This document shows positions 1 to 11,700 of a DNA stretch of 64,000 nt, piece by piece (position 1 is the stretch's first letter; every line of letters starts with the position of its first letter). Origin of the DNA: Mesocentrotus franciscanus (taxonomy: Eukaryota; Echinodermata; Echinoidea; Camarodonta; Strongylocentrotidae); NCBI GenBank assembly GCA_037976565.1, contig CP137679.1, positions 25,959,547 to 26,023,546 on the forward strand, given 5' to 3'. Under the pieces are notes generated by a model. It saw only the letters and a list, made by a program, of their open reading frames with translations, made no database searches and had not been told where the DNA came from. The position numbers and the translations under genes were made by a program.

Positions 1-198
1 AGAGAAAAGAGCAGGCAGGTGAATAGAGAAAGAGAAAGAGAGAAGAGAGAGAGAGAGAGGGGGAGAGAAAGGATAGGGATAAAGAAAGGAAAATGGTAAG
101 AGGGGATAGATGATTGAGAAAGAGAGAGGAGTTGATGGGGAGGGGGGATTATGGGGAAAGGAATAGATGAGAGAAAATGAGCAAGTGATACAGGAGAG

Positions 199-236
<38 letters not shown>

Positions 237-540
237 AATTATAGGGATAAAGAAAGGAAAATGGCAAGAGGGGTTAGATGATTGAAAAAGAGAGAGGGGG
301 ATGATGGAGTGAGGTGGGGGGAATAGTGGGAAAAGAGTAGATGAGAGAAAATGAGCAATTGGTAAAGAGAAATAGAAAGAGAGAAGGAAGGAGAGGGAGA
401 GAGAGAGAGGGGGGAGAAAGAGAGCAGGCAGGTGAATAGGCGAGGAATGGCTGGAGATAGAAAGAGGTGAAATGATAGAGGGAGTGAGAGAGAGGGGGAT
501 ATATACAGTGAAATGTGACCCTCTTTTCAATTTGACGGGT
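1..540. repeat. Purine-rich minisatellite (GA-rich)
   Basis: Almost pure A/G on the plus strand with long GA runs. A block beginning ATAGGGATAAAGAAAGG at 73 recurs at 241 with few changes, giving a period of about 168 bp. A shorter piece, GAGCAGGCAGGTGAATAG, occurs near 9 and again near 422. No coding signal is credible here; the apparent reading frames are simply low-complexity translations. Confidence 0.85.
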
Positions 541-3130
541 CTCGACCATACTGCCTTTTTCCAATTTGCATAACTATTTTTTTCATTTATTTCATTTTTT
601 TTGGGGGGGCGGTGGGTATTTATGTGTTACTTTTGGGGTTAGCATGAACTATCAATCGATAATCTAAGCTAATAAAGCAATCAAACAAAAAATGTAAACT
701 AATTCGCTGCTTCAGAAAGACTTCATCTGGTTCATTCCTACACTCTTTCACATGCTATGTGTTAATGCAAAATGTGAATTTGTCCATCTTTTGCACCAAG
801 ACGGTTTGCTAAAAGTTTTTATTCCACACCTTTGATTTTGTATTCTTCATAAATGAATAAGAAATGATTTAGGTCTACTCATTTGTTAATTTTGTTATTT
901 CATGATAATCAGTTGCAATGTTTTTCATTACAACTAACATTGTCGAAAATATGTTCTAAAATATAATGGGGAGAAACATCCTTGTGATTTATGACAAAGA
1001 TAGACTCACAAATAGACAACAATGCAAACATTCCAGAAATATAATTTCTTTTTAAAATCTTCATATTTAATCAATTCATACAATGACTAATGTATAAAAC
1101 AATTCCTAAATAACATTATCAATTAGCCAGCCATGATCTAGTACAGGATATTTTAGTAGCACATTGCATGAAATGTACATAAATACACATTGTGCGAATA
1201 TTTCCGAGTTTGGTCACATTGTGCTTCACAATAGAGAGAGCTAGGTCCAGTTCTGGTAAATGTTGATAAAAAACATTGAGAGCTTGCTCATTCTTTGTAA
1301 GTCAGTTTGGAAGAATATCATAGCAGCTTTGTTCCCTGAAAAAGGATTGCTTATAAAATGCCCTCATATTTGAATTATGATGAGAGACAGTTGGAAAAGT
1401 TTGGACCAAACTTTCATGCCAAATCTGTACGTAGTCCCATATACCCATTTCGGTGTGCAGTGCATGTGAATTTCAACAAGATTGAGTCAATTTCTTCTAA
1501 ATTTGGTGATTCCAAATATGTCACACAGTAGAAGCCAATACTTCTATGCTATATAATCAACCTTTACCCATTGCTATCATACAGTTTCATTCATGATGCA
1601 ATAGCAAAGTCCAGATTACACAGTACTTAACTTTATCTTTAAGCACTCCTATTGGACCAGCCAAATAAATTACCCATACATGCATGCTTTATTAATTTAG
1701 AATAACAAAATCGTATTACATTATATTCAAGGTCAACATCACTGCATGAATACATTACAAGGTTAAACAGCTAAGCATCCAATAATCATTCAGTAGCTAA
1801 TTCTGTCAAAATAATGTAACTTGCAGTTATGCCATTCCTAATTGGTCCAAGAATATGAGATGATATATACTTACTGACATTTAAGCAACTGAATACTGAA
1901 TTCTTCCATTCCCATATGCTTAATACAGGGACCATCTGGTTTCAATAGACAATGGGTTATGTATACACCATCCTTTCAAAAGCTTTTTAAGGAATTTGTG
2001 GCAAACATGAATAAAAGAAGAATATTGCAAGGTCAATGAATTTGACATTGAATGGTTACATTACTAAATGATTTGCACAATACATGTACTGTTATTGTCA
2101 ACATTTTTTAAATAATAAATAATTAGGCAAGACAGTAATTACTTCCTCAATATTGACATATCAAGTATAGCACAAAACTTTGCATAATTGAAATTGTATC
2201 TAACTCTAAAGTTATCTTCTAAGGATCTGTATTGTAAACCAGTACATTATTTGGAAATATATATAATATATGTACAGTAAAATGTGAGATATCAATAAGA
2301 TTTGCATGAGTAAAATAAATTGCTTAGCTTCAAATTCATTGCAATTGCATAGATCTATGCATTAAAAAGTACATTCAGAGTACACATACCAAGGCTTATT
2401 GAAATCTTCATCACTGGTGTAAATATCTACATAGCAAATTATTTCACAATCAATAAATACCTAGACTATCTACATGTATTTTTAAACCAAACTAATCATG
2501 CTAAATAATAAAATTAGTTTATCATCTTGTGACATGCAATTGTTTTAATACACTTACCACATACACGTAATGTCTTCTGTTTTCACATAACATCTAGATA
2601 AAATCTACATCATCTAAAACAAATCGACATTGTACTACATATACTCTGCAATCGCATAAACACACTGAATACTGATTTTAGTTTTTCGCATATCATCTAC
2701 TCGTCTAGATTTCAAATTCACCTTACCTGTTTGAAGATCAGTTTGTACATTGTAAAATGTATCTACACTTTGTATGTGTAGAATAGATACTTTGATCCAT
2801 AAATTGAAAAACACTAAAATAATATACAGAAATGTATACATGTATTAATTGGTCTTTAATTGCAAGTGTAGAGGCTTATAATACATGTTTGAACACAGTT
2901 GCACATATATTATTAAATCTACATTAAATGAGATCAACATTGTAGATAGGCCTAATTGTCAAATCAGCTTATAAATACCCCATTAGCCAATTGGTCTGTA
3001 AATAAATGGCATGAATAAATCATGTGATGATACTGTTCTTACATTTAATATTCATTTAACAATCTATTTCCCAACTACATGTATATAAAATCATAAACTT
3101 TAAATAAACATAAAACAAAGAAGATGAAGA
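541..3130. other. Non-coding AT-rich stretch, no gene recognised
   Basis: No exon with recognisable homology or paired splice signals was found on either strand. The sequence is AT-rich, with scattered TACATGTA palindromes and short homopolymers. It may contain part of the 3' UTR of the minus-strand DHHC gene at its far end, but nothing here shows that directly. Confidence 0.5.
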
Positions 3131-3175
3131 TCTAATAAATGAATGAACAGTATAGAAATACTGACAACAACAACC

Positions 3176-3346
3176 TAAGAAGAAGAAGAAGGAGAAGGAG
3201 AAGGAGAAGGAGAAGGAGAAGGAGAAGGAGAAGGAAAAGGAAAAGGAAAAGGAAAAGGAGAAGGAGAAGGAGAAGGAGAAGGAGAAGGAGAAGGAGAAGA
3301 AGAAGAAGAAGAAGAAGAAGAAGAAGAAGAAGAAGAAGAAGAAGAG
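3176..3346. repeat. (GAA/GGAGAA)n purine tract
   Basis: About 170 bp of uninterrupted purine trinucleotide and hexanucleotide repeats: GAAGGA units, then GAAAAG units, then GGAGAA units, ending in pure GAA. A homopurine-homopyrimidine tract of this length can form triplex DNA. It yields Arg/Lys-rich and Phe/Ser-rich open frames that are artefacts. Confidence 0.95.
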
Positions 3347-4050
3347 TAATAGTAATGTCAAAAAATTGATGTCAAGACATTGTTTTGCTAACAAGAAATT
3401 CTCAGGTTATATCGTACATAATCATAATGATAATAGCATGATTACATGATTTACATCCCATACTAGATGATAAGTTTCGTCATTAAGTTAATACAATATG
3501 GGAAAATATAAAGCAGCATAACAATGAATGTTGCATCTCCTTGACTCCTTCTATGATTTTAGAATCTAGACAAAACTGAACACATCCAAAAATGAGTAAG
3601 AAACAGCAGCATAATAAATAATACTCTCTGAGTTCTACATGTTCACACTTGATACATATATATTTTGCACCATGACATTAAAATTACATCATCATCGATT
3701 TTCATCTACCGTATTCAAAGAATCATTTAAAATTGTGACATAATTAAAGTTGAGCAAGTTGGGACTTCATTGTGACTTGATTAAATATTGTAAGTAGTAT
3801 TGGCTTTGTTATGAGAGTCTTCAAATCACTGATGACTGAGTCAATCCTAGATGATTGATATTATCAATACAGTATATCAAACTTTTTGTTTAAATGAATA
3901 AAAGACATGCAGAGCTATGTATGGTGCCAGTTTTGTGTCTGACAGCATTTGTAAATTCTACATTGGAATTCAAGTTGATTTACACAGCTGCTTCTTCTGC
4001 CATTTGATTCTACATGTACATGTATACATGTATCAGGTCTGTCAGGTCTG

Positions 4051-4902
4051 TCACATATCTTTAACATTCTCCAAACTCTTATCTCTCTTCACAAAATGGA
4101 TACCATCCCCTGGCAATGGGGACGACACCCATGGAGAAAACCAAATTAGGTACCACCTGGTCCCAAAGACATCCAGTAAGTTCAGACGCCAGCCACGGTT
4201 GTATCCGCGAATCCCTTTCCTCCATTCCCTGGTGGTCTGCCCTCGCAGGACGAGTGCTAAGTGATAATAAATCATCGCCAAGGATAACATGAGGCATATG
4301 ACACAGGTGCTACACTGCAGGCAAGTTAGGAAGGAGAGCGATTGGGTGAATCCAAAGATCCAACCTATGACTGGAGCAAAGAAGGTGATAATGACTTTCC
4401 AGTTGAGGCTGTTTAGCATCTCGTACGTGAATTCAATGTTCAGGTAGTTGGCATAGAGAGCGCCAAGTGCAAAGTAAATCAGCATCATCATGTAGTATCG
4501 CTGGTTATTGTGTCCTACACACTTTCCTGTATACACACAGTGGTGGTCACGCTTCAAGACGCATTTGTTGCAGATGAAACAATGGGATGACCTAGGAGGG
4601 GTATTGATGGTGCACGTAGGGCAGTAACTCCAATCTGGCTTGAGAACCGATGGAAGAATGTTTGGTCCCGATGTCAAGTCCGTAACGATACTCAGGTAGA
4701 AGTTGCCAATGAAATTGAAGAAGAGGAAGAGGCCGACTGCTAAATGGATGTTGTAGCTCCAAGAAAAAGGTTCATAGAGGGTTGGGAATACGACATATAG
4801 CTCGAAGAAAATCTCAATTATCAGCTCCAAAAGAATAAAAAACACTGGAATCTTGTCGCCAGTTTTCTTTGGTAGAAGTACATCCCACTTTATCAGGGCC
4901 AT
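4051..4902 (-). CDS. ZDHHC24-like: DHHC-type protein S-acyltransferase, ZDHHC24-like
   Basis: A single uninterrupted 283-residue frame on the minus strand. It reads as a multi-pass palmitoyltransferase that would attach palmitate to cysteines of substrate proteins at internal membranes or the cell surface. Hydrophobic spans lie near residues 18-39, 52-76, 137-155, 169-185 and 188-209. The cysteine-rich domain runs from the CPTC at 94-97 through PPRSSHC to the catalytic DHHC at 119-122, followed by VYTGKCVGHNNQRYY. The second half of that motif departs from the common DHHCPWVNNC form, as is usual for the ZDHHC24 branch. A TTxE-type motif (TTRE, about 213-216) follows the last membrane span, and a C-terminal NLLDVFG segment also fits the family. 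The start ATG is the first after a probable splice acceptor in the 5' UTR (near 4966). Family assignment is firm; the orthologue name is likely rather than proven, and the substrate is unknown. Confidence 0.92.
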   Translation of the reverse strand: MALIKWDVLLPKKTGDKIPVFFILLELIIEIFFELYVVFPTLYEPFSWSYNIHLAVGLFLFFNFIGNFYLSIVTDLTSGPNILPSVLKPDWSYCPTCTINTPPRSSHCFICNKCVLKRDHHCVYTGKCVGHNNQRYYMMMLIYFALGALYANYLNIEFTYEMLNSLNWKVIITFFAPVIGWIFGFTQSLSFLTCLQCSTCVICLMLSLAMIYYHLALVLRGQTTREWRKGIRGYNRGWRLNLLDVFGTRWYLIWFSPWVSSPLPGDGIHFVKRDKSLENVKDM

Positions 4903-5700
4903 TTCTATTCAAGAAGACTGATTAGATGAACGTTGCCTTTGACTTTGTACAACAATCCAGTTTTTCTAAAAGTGAAAAAGAATTGAACAAATATAAAAAT
5001 AAGACTCAATTATCAATAAACATCCAAGTGTAGTAACCATCACTAGTACAGTATAAAATACATAATCAGACACAATGGCAAAAAAAAGGCAAAATTCATG
5101 TGTTTCGATAACCTCCACTAAACTACAAATGCAGAACATCAACGTTCAAACAAGTGACACAAGACAATTAGTATCATTCATACAAATCATAGTCATAGAC
5201 ATAATAAAAAATAATATTATTAATAAAAACCCTGACCACCTGAGAAAAATACAGGATCAGGAACACCTAACAAACAACAAATTAGGATGAAAGAGAGAGG
5301 TTAACTATTTTTTTATAATCAAAGTTTATAGGGTCTACTAATAATAAAAAAGAGTCGGTGATAATCAAAGGGCGCACACGTACATACACAAAACAAATTA
5401 TAACTTTATAAGGGAAACTTTCACATTCACTACACAAATTAAAACACATGGGACAATGCTAAAATTCTGATCCCATATCACATTATCATCCTCCAATTTT
5501 CGTATGATTGTCTTGACTAAACAAGCACAAATGCATATCAATATATTTTAAGGTGTCTAAATTATAATAATTTAAGCATAATTAATGAAAAAATTACCTA
5601 TCCAACAGCTAATCGCCGATTATTTTAGCTCATGAGTCATGACAGACAAGCGACAGCGACTTGAGACTTGAGACTAGACTAGACTCGACTCTAGAAACTA
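4903..5700 (-). promoter_or_regulatory. 5' UTR of the DHHC gene with probable intron
   Basis: On the minus strand a pyrimidine-rich CTTTTAG acceptor precedes position 4965. A good donor (GATAG|GTAATT) would end an upstream non-coding exon at 5598. This suggests a leader exon of roughly 100 bp starting in the 5600-5700 interval, then an intron of about 630 bp. It is inferred from splice signals only; there is no transcript evidence. Confidence 0.45.
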
Positions 5701-5739
5701 GATCAATGCAAAGCGATTGCAAAATCAGAAGAAAAAAGA
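5600..5739. promoter_or_regulatory. Putative bidirectional promoter (DHHC gene / CCHCR1)
   Basis: The inferred first exon of the minus-strand DHHC gene and the first coding exon of plus-strand CCHCR1 (ATG at 5740) are less than 150 bp apart and diverge. The interval holds short GACTTGAGACT / GACTAGACT direct repeats and no obvious TATA box. Head-to-head spacing this tight usually means a shared core promoter. The exact start sites are unknown. Confidence 0.45.
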
Positions 5740-8700
5740 ATGGCGGGCTCTTTAAAAAATCCTGCACATTTCATGAAACCTCTGTCAAGCCATGGTGTCG
5801 GTAAATATATTCATGTTCATATCAAACAGATGTTCTCAATGCATCAAGTTTTTATTGTATGTTTGCTAGGTCTGTGTTAGACCGAAGATTTCTGTCTCTT
5901 TCGTTCGTTAGCCTCTGATTTGGGTAGGGCCCTATCTAACTCCGGGGAGCTCCGACGCCTACGCCGAAGGCGTCGGCGTCGGAGCTCCCCAGAGTTAGGC
6001 CCTACCCAAATCAGAGGCTAACGAACGAAAGAGACAGAAATCTTCGGTCTAGGTCTGTGTGAGAAAAAGACGTAAATGTTACCTGTCTTGGGGTGTAGAT
6101 TTTGTATGTGACTGTCTGTAACGCCGGGCTGTAACGTAACTCCAGGGAGCTCCGACGCCGACGCCGAAGGAGCTCCCTGGAGTTATCTGTAACGTAACTG
6201 TAATTCAATTCTGTAGACGTAGTCGTAGACTCTACTAGAAATAAGTGTAACCAACGAGATTCGATCATACACAGTAACTTGTAATGTAAGCTGAAAGTTG
6301 AAACAGGGTTTGCATGGCAAATCATGGCCAATGGCATGCGATCTTGCGAGCGCCAATAATATATGATAATGCCAGTGTTCATCTGCAGTAATTAATAAGT
6401 AAGAACTTTTGATCTCTGAATGTCTGATTCTAATTTTTTTTCTAGATCTAATTCTAATGCTTGTATTTGAACTAGGCATATTTGTAAGTTGTATTTGTAG
6501 TAATGGATTGGAGGATGAGTGGAGGAGGAAGGTACTAAAAAAGAAGAAGGAGGAGGAGAAGAACATGAAGAAGAAGGAATGAAAGAAAGAAATTATTATT
6601 CACTGTGAGTGAATATGTTTATGGCAAAAACTTAAAACATTTGTTTTTTTATGTTTCTATTGACTTCCTATCAAAGCAGTGTCTCATGACAGTGTTGTAT
6701 AAATAATAAAGTCTGATTCCCATGGAAACGGATATACTTCAATAGTTTTATAACACATTACTTTCAATTCAAGTTTCAATTTTTCAAATACAGAAATTAG
6801 TGAACTTGGCCATTTAAAGTTGTGTGAAATACTGCCTAAGGTTAAGGCCTAAATCTCCTATCACTATCACTGTATCAGTCTCTCTTACAATCTTTGTGGT
6901 ATATATTCCTTAATTTTGTGTTCTATAATTCAATTCAATTTTCATGATATTCTTTGGCAGGTACACCACCTTACAAATTGCTGCCTCCATCAGCCCTCAC
7001 AGTACCAGCCAAAGTGGCTCCCAAGGTTACAGGGGTCTCAGGAGAGCCAATGAACCCCAAGGAAGATGGAAAACAATCCTCTTTGTAAGTTGGGTTGTAG
7101 GAGAAAAGGGCAATTAATAACATTTTCGTCTAGGATCTTTGAAGGCAGTGACTTGCTATAATTATAAATTTAGCTGTAAAACTTAATCTAGTAATTTTCA
7201 AATTGATTCATATTGATTTTATTTGTACATGTATGACATTTTGCTTGCAAAATTAAATGAATAATAAATATTGACATTATGTGCTAATATGACAGGAAAT
7301 ACTAGATTCAATATAATTCAATATTCATTCCTTTCTATGGTACCCATAAATTTACAGACTTCGATATTAAACTTTGTTCTTTATGTGATTGCTCTTGTTT
7401 ATCTTGTAGAAAACCTGCTCACCAGACATCTTCAGCCTCACAACATGTAAGCTATTTCTTTTATTTTCTCTTCTGTATCTATCAAATATATTATCAGTCT
7501 TGTAGAAACATGCATGTATGTCTCTCTCTTCTTTTATTTTGTGTTTTGTTTTGTCAAAGTAAGATAGTCCAATTAACTGGTATTCTACCTCATAAGGAAG
7601 GAACAAGTGTCAGATTGCCAAAATGCCAGTTTTTACATATTATCTTTGACAAAATAATGCGTGGAACAATTGTTGCTAGACACTGTATTTGTGGTCACCA
7701 GCCTTGTAGCTCCCAGATATATAACAAAATGCATTGTAAAATTGCTAAGAAAATTCCAACCTTTTGTAACTATTAGCTATCTTTTGAGACCTTTAATGGG
7801 GAAACTGACACCTTGATCTAGACTACTTAGCAATTGCGAGTTACAATTGGTCATACCTCTAGATGGGCAAAGATCTATAATGTGCTGGATTCAAATCTGA
7901 TTGTTAGCATGAACAGATCTGATTGCTCAAGGCATGTAGGGTAACTTTAACATGGTAGAACGCTTCTCTTTTCTGTCTCAAGGTACAGGAGAAGGAGACC
8001 CAAGTCACGTTGCAACCAGCAGCCCCTGCTGTAATACCCCACGGAGCTACCGGCACTCCCAGTCCACACCCTAGCTACTCACCATACCACCACCACCACC
8101 CACACCCTCAAGCAACACACCTTTCCCAACCGTACCCCCCTCCTCCACCACAACCCAGCCACCCTGGACCAGACCCTCACCACCTTCTGGAGCTCCAGCG
8201 CCAGACAGAGATGATCGTCAGCCGGCAGGCAGCTGACATCGCCCGCCTCAAGACGGAGCTGTCCACCCAGGAGGCCCAGCACTCTGCAGAGCTGGCCAGA
8301 AGCAGGGCTGGAAGCAGGGAGTCCAGAGTGGGGCTAGAGGAGGAGATACTGAGACTCAAACAAGAGCTGAAGAGAAGTAATGCCAGCCACAAACAGCAGG
8401 TCAGTGTGCCTAATCCAAGAAGTGGTTGGGCATGGCTCCATCCATGCTTGGTATAAAGGCTTGACCCCAAGGCCAAGTAATTTTAGGCCTAGTCTTCAAC
8501 ACCATCTTTGTCTTATTGTGTCTGCTTCTTTTTGATAAAATCAGCTTACTGTTGTGAGCGCTGTCATTGATTTGTAAATATTTAAAAATTGCCTTTTATT
8601 TACAAGTACAAATACATGTGTATGAAGTTCTGCAACTGGAAATCTTGGCAACATTTAGAAACTTGACCAATACATGACCGATATAGAAAAAAAAAGTACT

Positions 8701-11700
8701 TACTAGTTGCTTTAAACATTTTGAAACATTGTTCAACTGTACTAATATCAGTAAATTCAACTTTAATTCCAAACACTCTATTTCTGGAACAATTCTACAG
8801 AACCTCCAATTCTTTGTTGTTTCTCTACACTGCAATTTATTGTTTTTTCTGTGTCCTATGTGAAGCGCCCTACAATTTCTTTTTTGTATTTAGATGTTTT
8901 ACAATACAATCCTGTGTTAAGGAGGCTTAAGGGAATATTCTTTTCTTGTAATCTGCTATTAAATTTGGATCAGGTTAATAATATGGCAGAGGAGCATCAA
9001 AGGGAGACCATGCATCTGACAGAAAAGATGATGAAACTAACAGAAGATCTCCATAGAATGAGAGAAGAATCAGATGGAAGGATTGCCAAATTGACAAGTC
9101 GTCTAGCTGCAGAGCAGAAATCAAGCAGTGAGCAGAAAGATCAACTTCAAAATGACGTCAGGTAGGATAATGATATTGATTCATGGTGACTTGAATCTAG
9201 ATATAAGTGATGATTGTAAGAACTGTCTAAGACAATTATTTCATACGTAAAATAGTAAGTTCTGTACTGAAGGGAAAAAATGATAAGGTTCAGTCATAAT
9301 GATCTGCAAATTTCATTTGATTTGAGTCAATATTTAATTTTAAATCATTGACCTGCTACTTAAATCTTAAAATAACATGTGATATATTGATGCATCTTTT
9401 GGTTCATAGAGACCTTTTATCCCTGTAACATGCAGAAAAACCAATAGCATTTTCATTCACTGGATAATGGGACATCCAAATTTAATAGCAAGTTGCTCTG
9501 ATTGGAAAGCAAGAAGACCAGAGAAAAAGATTGCACATGAAATGAATGTTGTACTGTATGAGAATTGGAGGAGTTACAAGTCTCCAAATGCATGACAGTC
9601 AAATTGGCACTTTTAAAAATTTATTTTAAAAAAATGTTTGAGAAACAGGGATAACACTGAAGAATCGATTGAAATGCCAATAAAGTGCCCTTAGCCCTTA
9701 TCTCATTCAGCAGTCACAGAACACACCCTTAATACTGTACATAACATTGAATGGGACGTTGCCCATATTACTGACTTTGAAACACATTTTTGGCCAATAT
9801 GAGTGAAGGATTAATCCTGCACTGAATAGGGACTCCAGCTATTGATTGTCTATCTTTGCTCCAGTGATCTTGATGCAGCAAGAAACTGAGAAAGTCCACA
9901 AGAGTGGATGAAAGCTTGCCTACTTAATTTTTAAAGTTGGTAGAAGTGTAAACTACGATTTATGGTTACTCCAACCAATGAAAGTTTTCTGTATCATACT
10001 TCATCAATATCAACTACAGGCAGAAGGAGGAAGAAATCTCCCATCTTACAACTCAAGTTGCTCAGCAGAAGGCTTACATAGGTGATGCTCTCCCTAGCAG
10101 CAGAACCTCGGCACAGTGGAACATCGAGAAACAGAACTATAACAAGAAAATCAAGGTATAGACAAACACATTTTTTTTGCTTTATCTGCAATCACAGCTT
10201 CCCTCAAGATATCCAGAATACAATTTTTTTTTATAATTTGTGATAAGTTAGGGTATGCAAAATTTTACCAAATTTTAGCCCAAATATGTGTTAAGCTATA
10301 TGTTTTATCAAGGTTACACAGGCGTCTTTGGGATAGAGATCTTCAATGTAATTCCCCTGTAGCTACACTGCATTTGTTATTATTAATTCCTGCGTGGGGT
10401 GTGGGTAGGGGAAGGAAGTATCAATAATAAGTACATGTAATATATAATTGTTAGTTTGTTACATTGCTGCAGTTCTGATTTCTATTGTTTCTTATCATGA
10501 TACTACAGCTTTCATGAAAGAAAATGAGGTCTAGTAACTTGTTAAGGACATACATTTGGGCTTGTGAAAAAACTCAATCTGAAAAAACAATAACTTCAGA
10601 AGATATTGCTTTCTTTTGTTTGTCTTTTTTATACAGCTGTTGGAGGAGGAGAAAGAAAATATCCAAATAACTGCTGACATGTTGAATGTGAGACTCTCAT
10701 CAATGCAAGAGATTATGGCCATTCAAGAGAAAGAAATGACACAGGTAGGCAACATAATTGTTAGGTCTTTGTTTGTACCTATGTTATGCGATGGCTCAGT
10801 GGTGGCTCGTAACCAGGGGGTCCCGGGTTCAAAACCAATTCGATGCGCAAGTATCCTTTGGTAAAGCATTAATCCTCATTACCAAGTCTCTCGGAGAGGA
10901 CTGAAAGCCATCGGTCCCCTGGTTGCTTGCTTGCTTACAAGCATACACATACTTTTTTAGCAGTCAGGTAAGACAAACCAACCAATTTATGTTGTCTTTG
11001 TAACCTTCGTTTCATCTTTCAAATTTGTTATACCTCAGACACAGTGAAGACAGAGGCATTATCTTTGGGGGCTGTCCACCTGTTTGTCTGTCCCACTTAT
11101 GTCACCGCAATAAGTTGAAAAAAGTGAAAGATACTTTGACCAAACTTGGATCAAGTAAGCATTAGCATCAGAGGTTCAACTGACTACAATTTGTGTTTTA
11201 TTAAAGAGGCCAAAGGTCACAGGGTCATAAAAGTATAAGGATATCCCAGAAAAGAGATCAGAGAATATCTCACTTGACAATGTGGTGTGTTTCTTAAGAA
11301 ATAAAGTAAAAGGCTTGAATAAATTCTTAGTGCAGATAGAGCCAGACATTTCAATATGCTTGTCTTGGCAGCCTTTAGGAATATGTGGTTTCAATTACAG
11401 AGCTATGTTTATAACTTGGAAATGAATGTTTATTTTAGTTGGACTCTCAAATAGTTAAAAGGCTTTTCTAAGTATATACATTTCTTTTTTTTTAATGTCA
11501 TCTTTAAATTCAGGCAAAGGAAACACAGCATGATGTGACTAATAAGCATCCTGGAGAAATCCTTTTAACCAAGTGAGTATTGAGCCTCATTTTAGACATG
11601 TCTAAAGTAAACCGCCTTCAAGAAAAACTTCTCACAAAGTAAAACGGTCATAGTCGCCCTTTGATTTAAAGAAAAATAAATTAAATTACCACCTGCCATG

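Noticed and set aside
3056..3394. Open frames rich in Arg/Lys (plus) or Phe/Ser (minus)
   Set aside because: They are translations of the GAA/GGA tract. No start context, domain or splice partner supports a protein.
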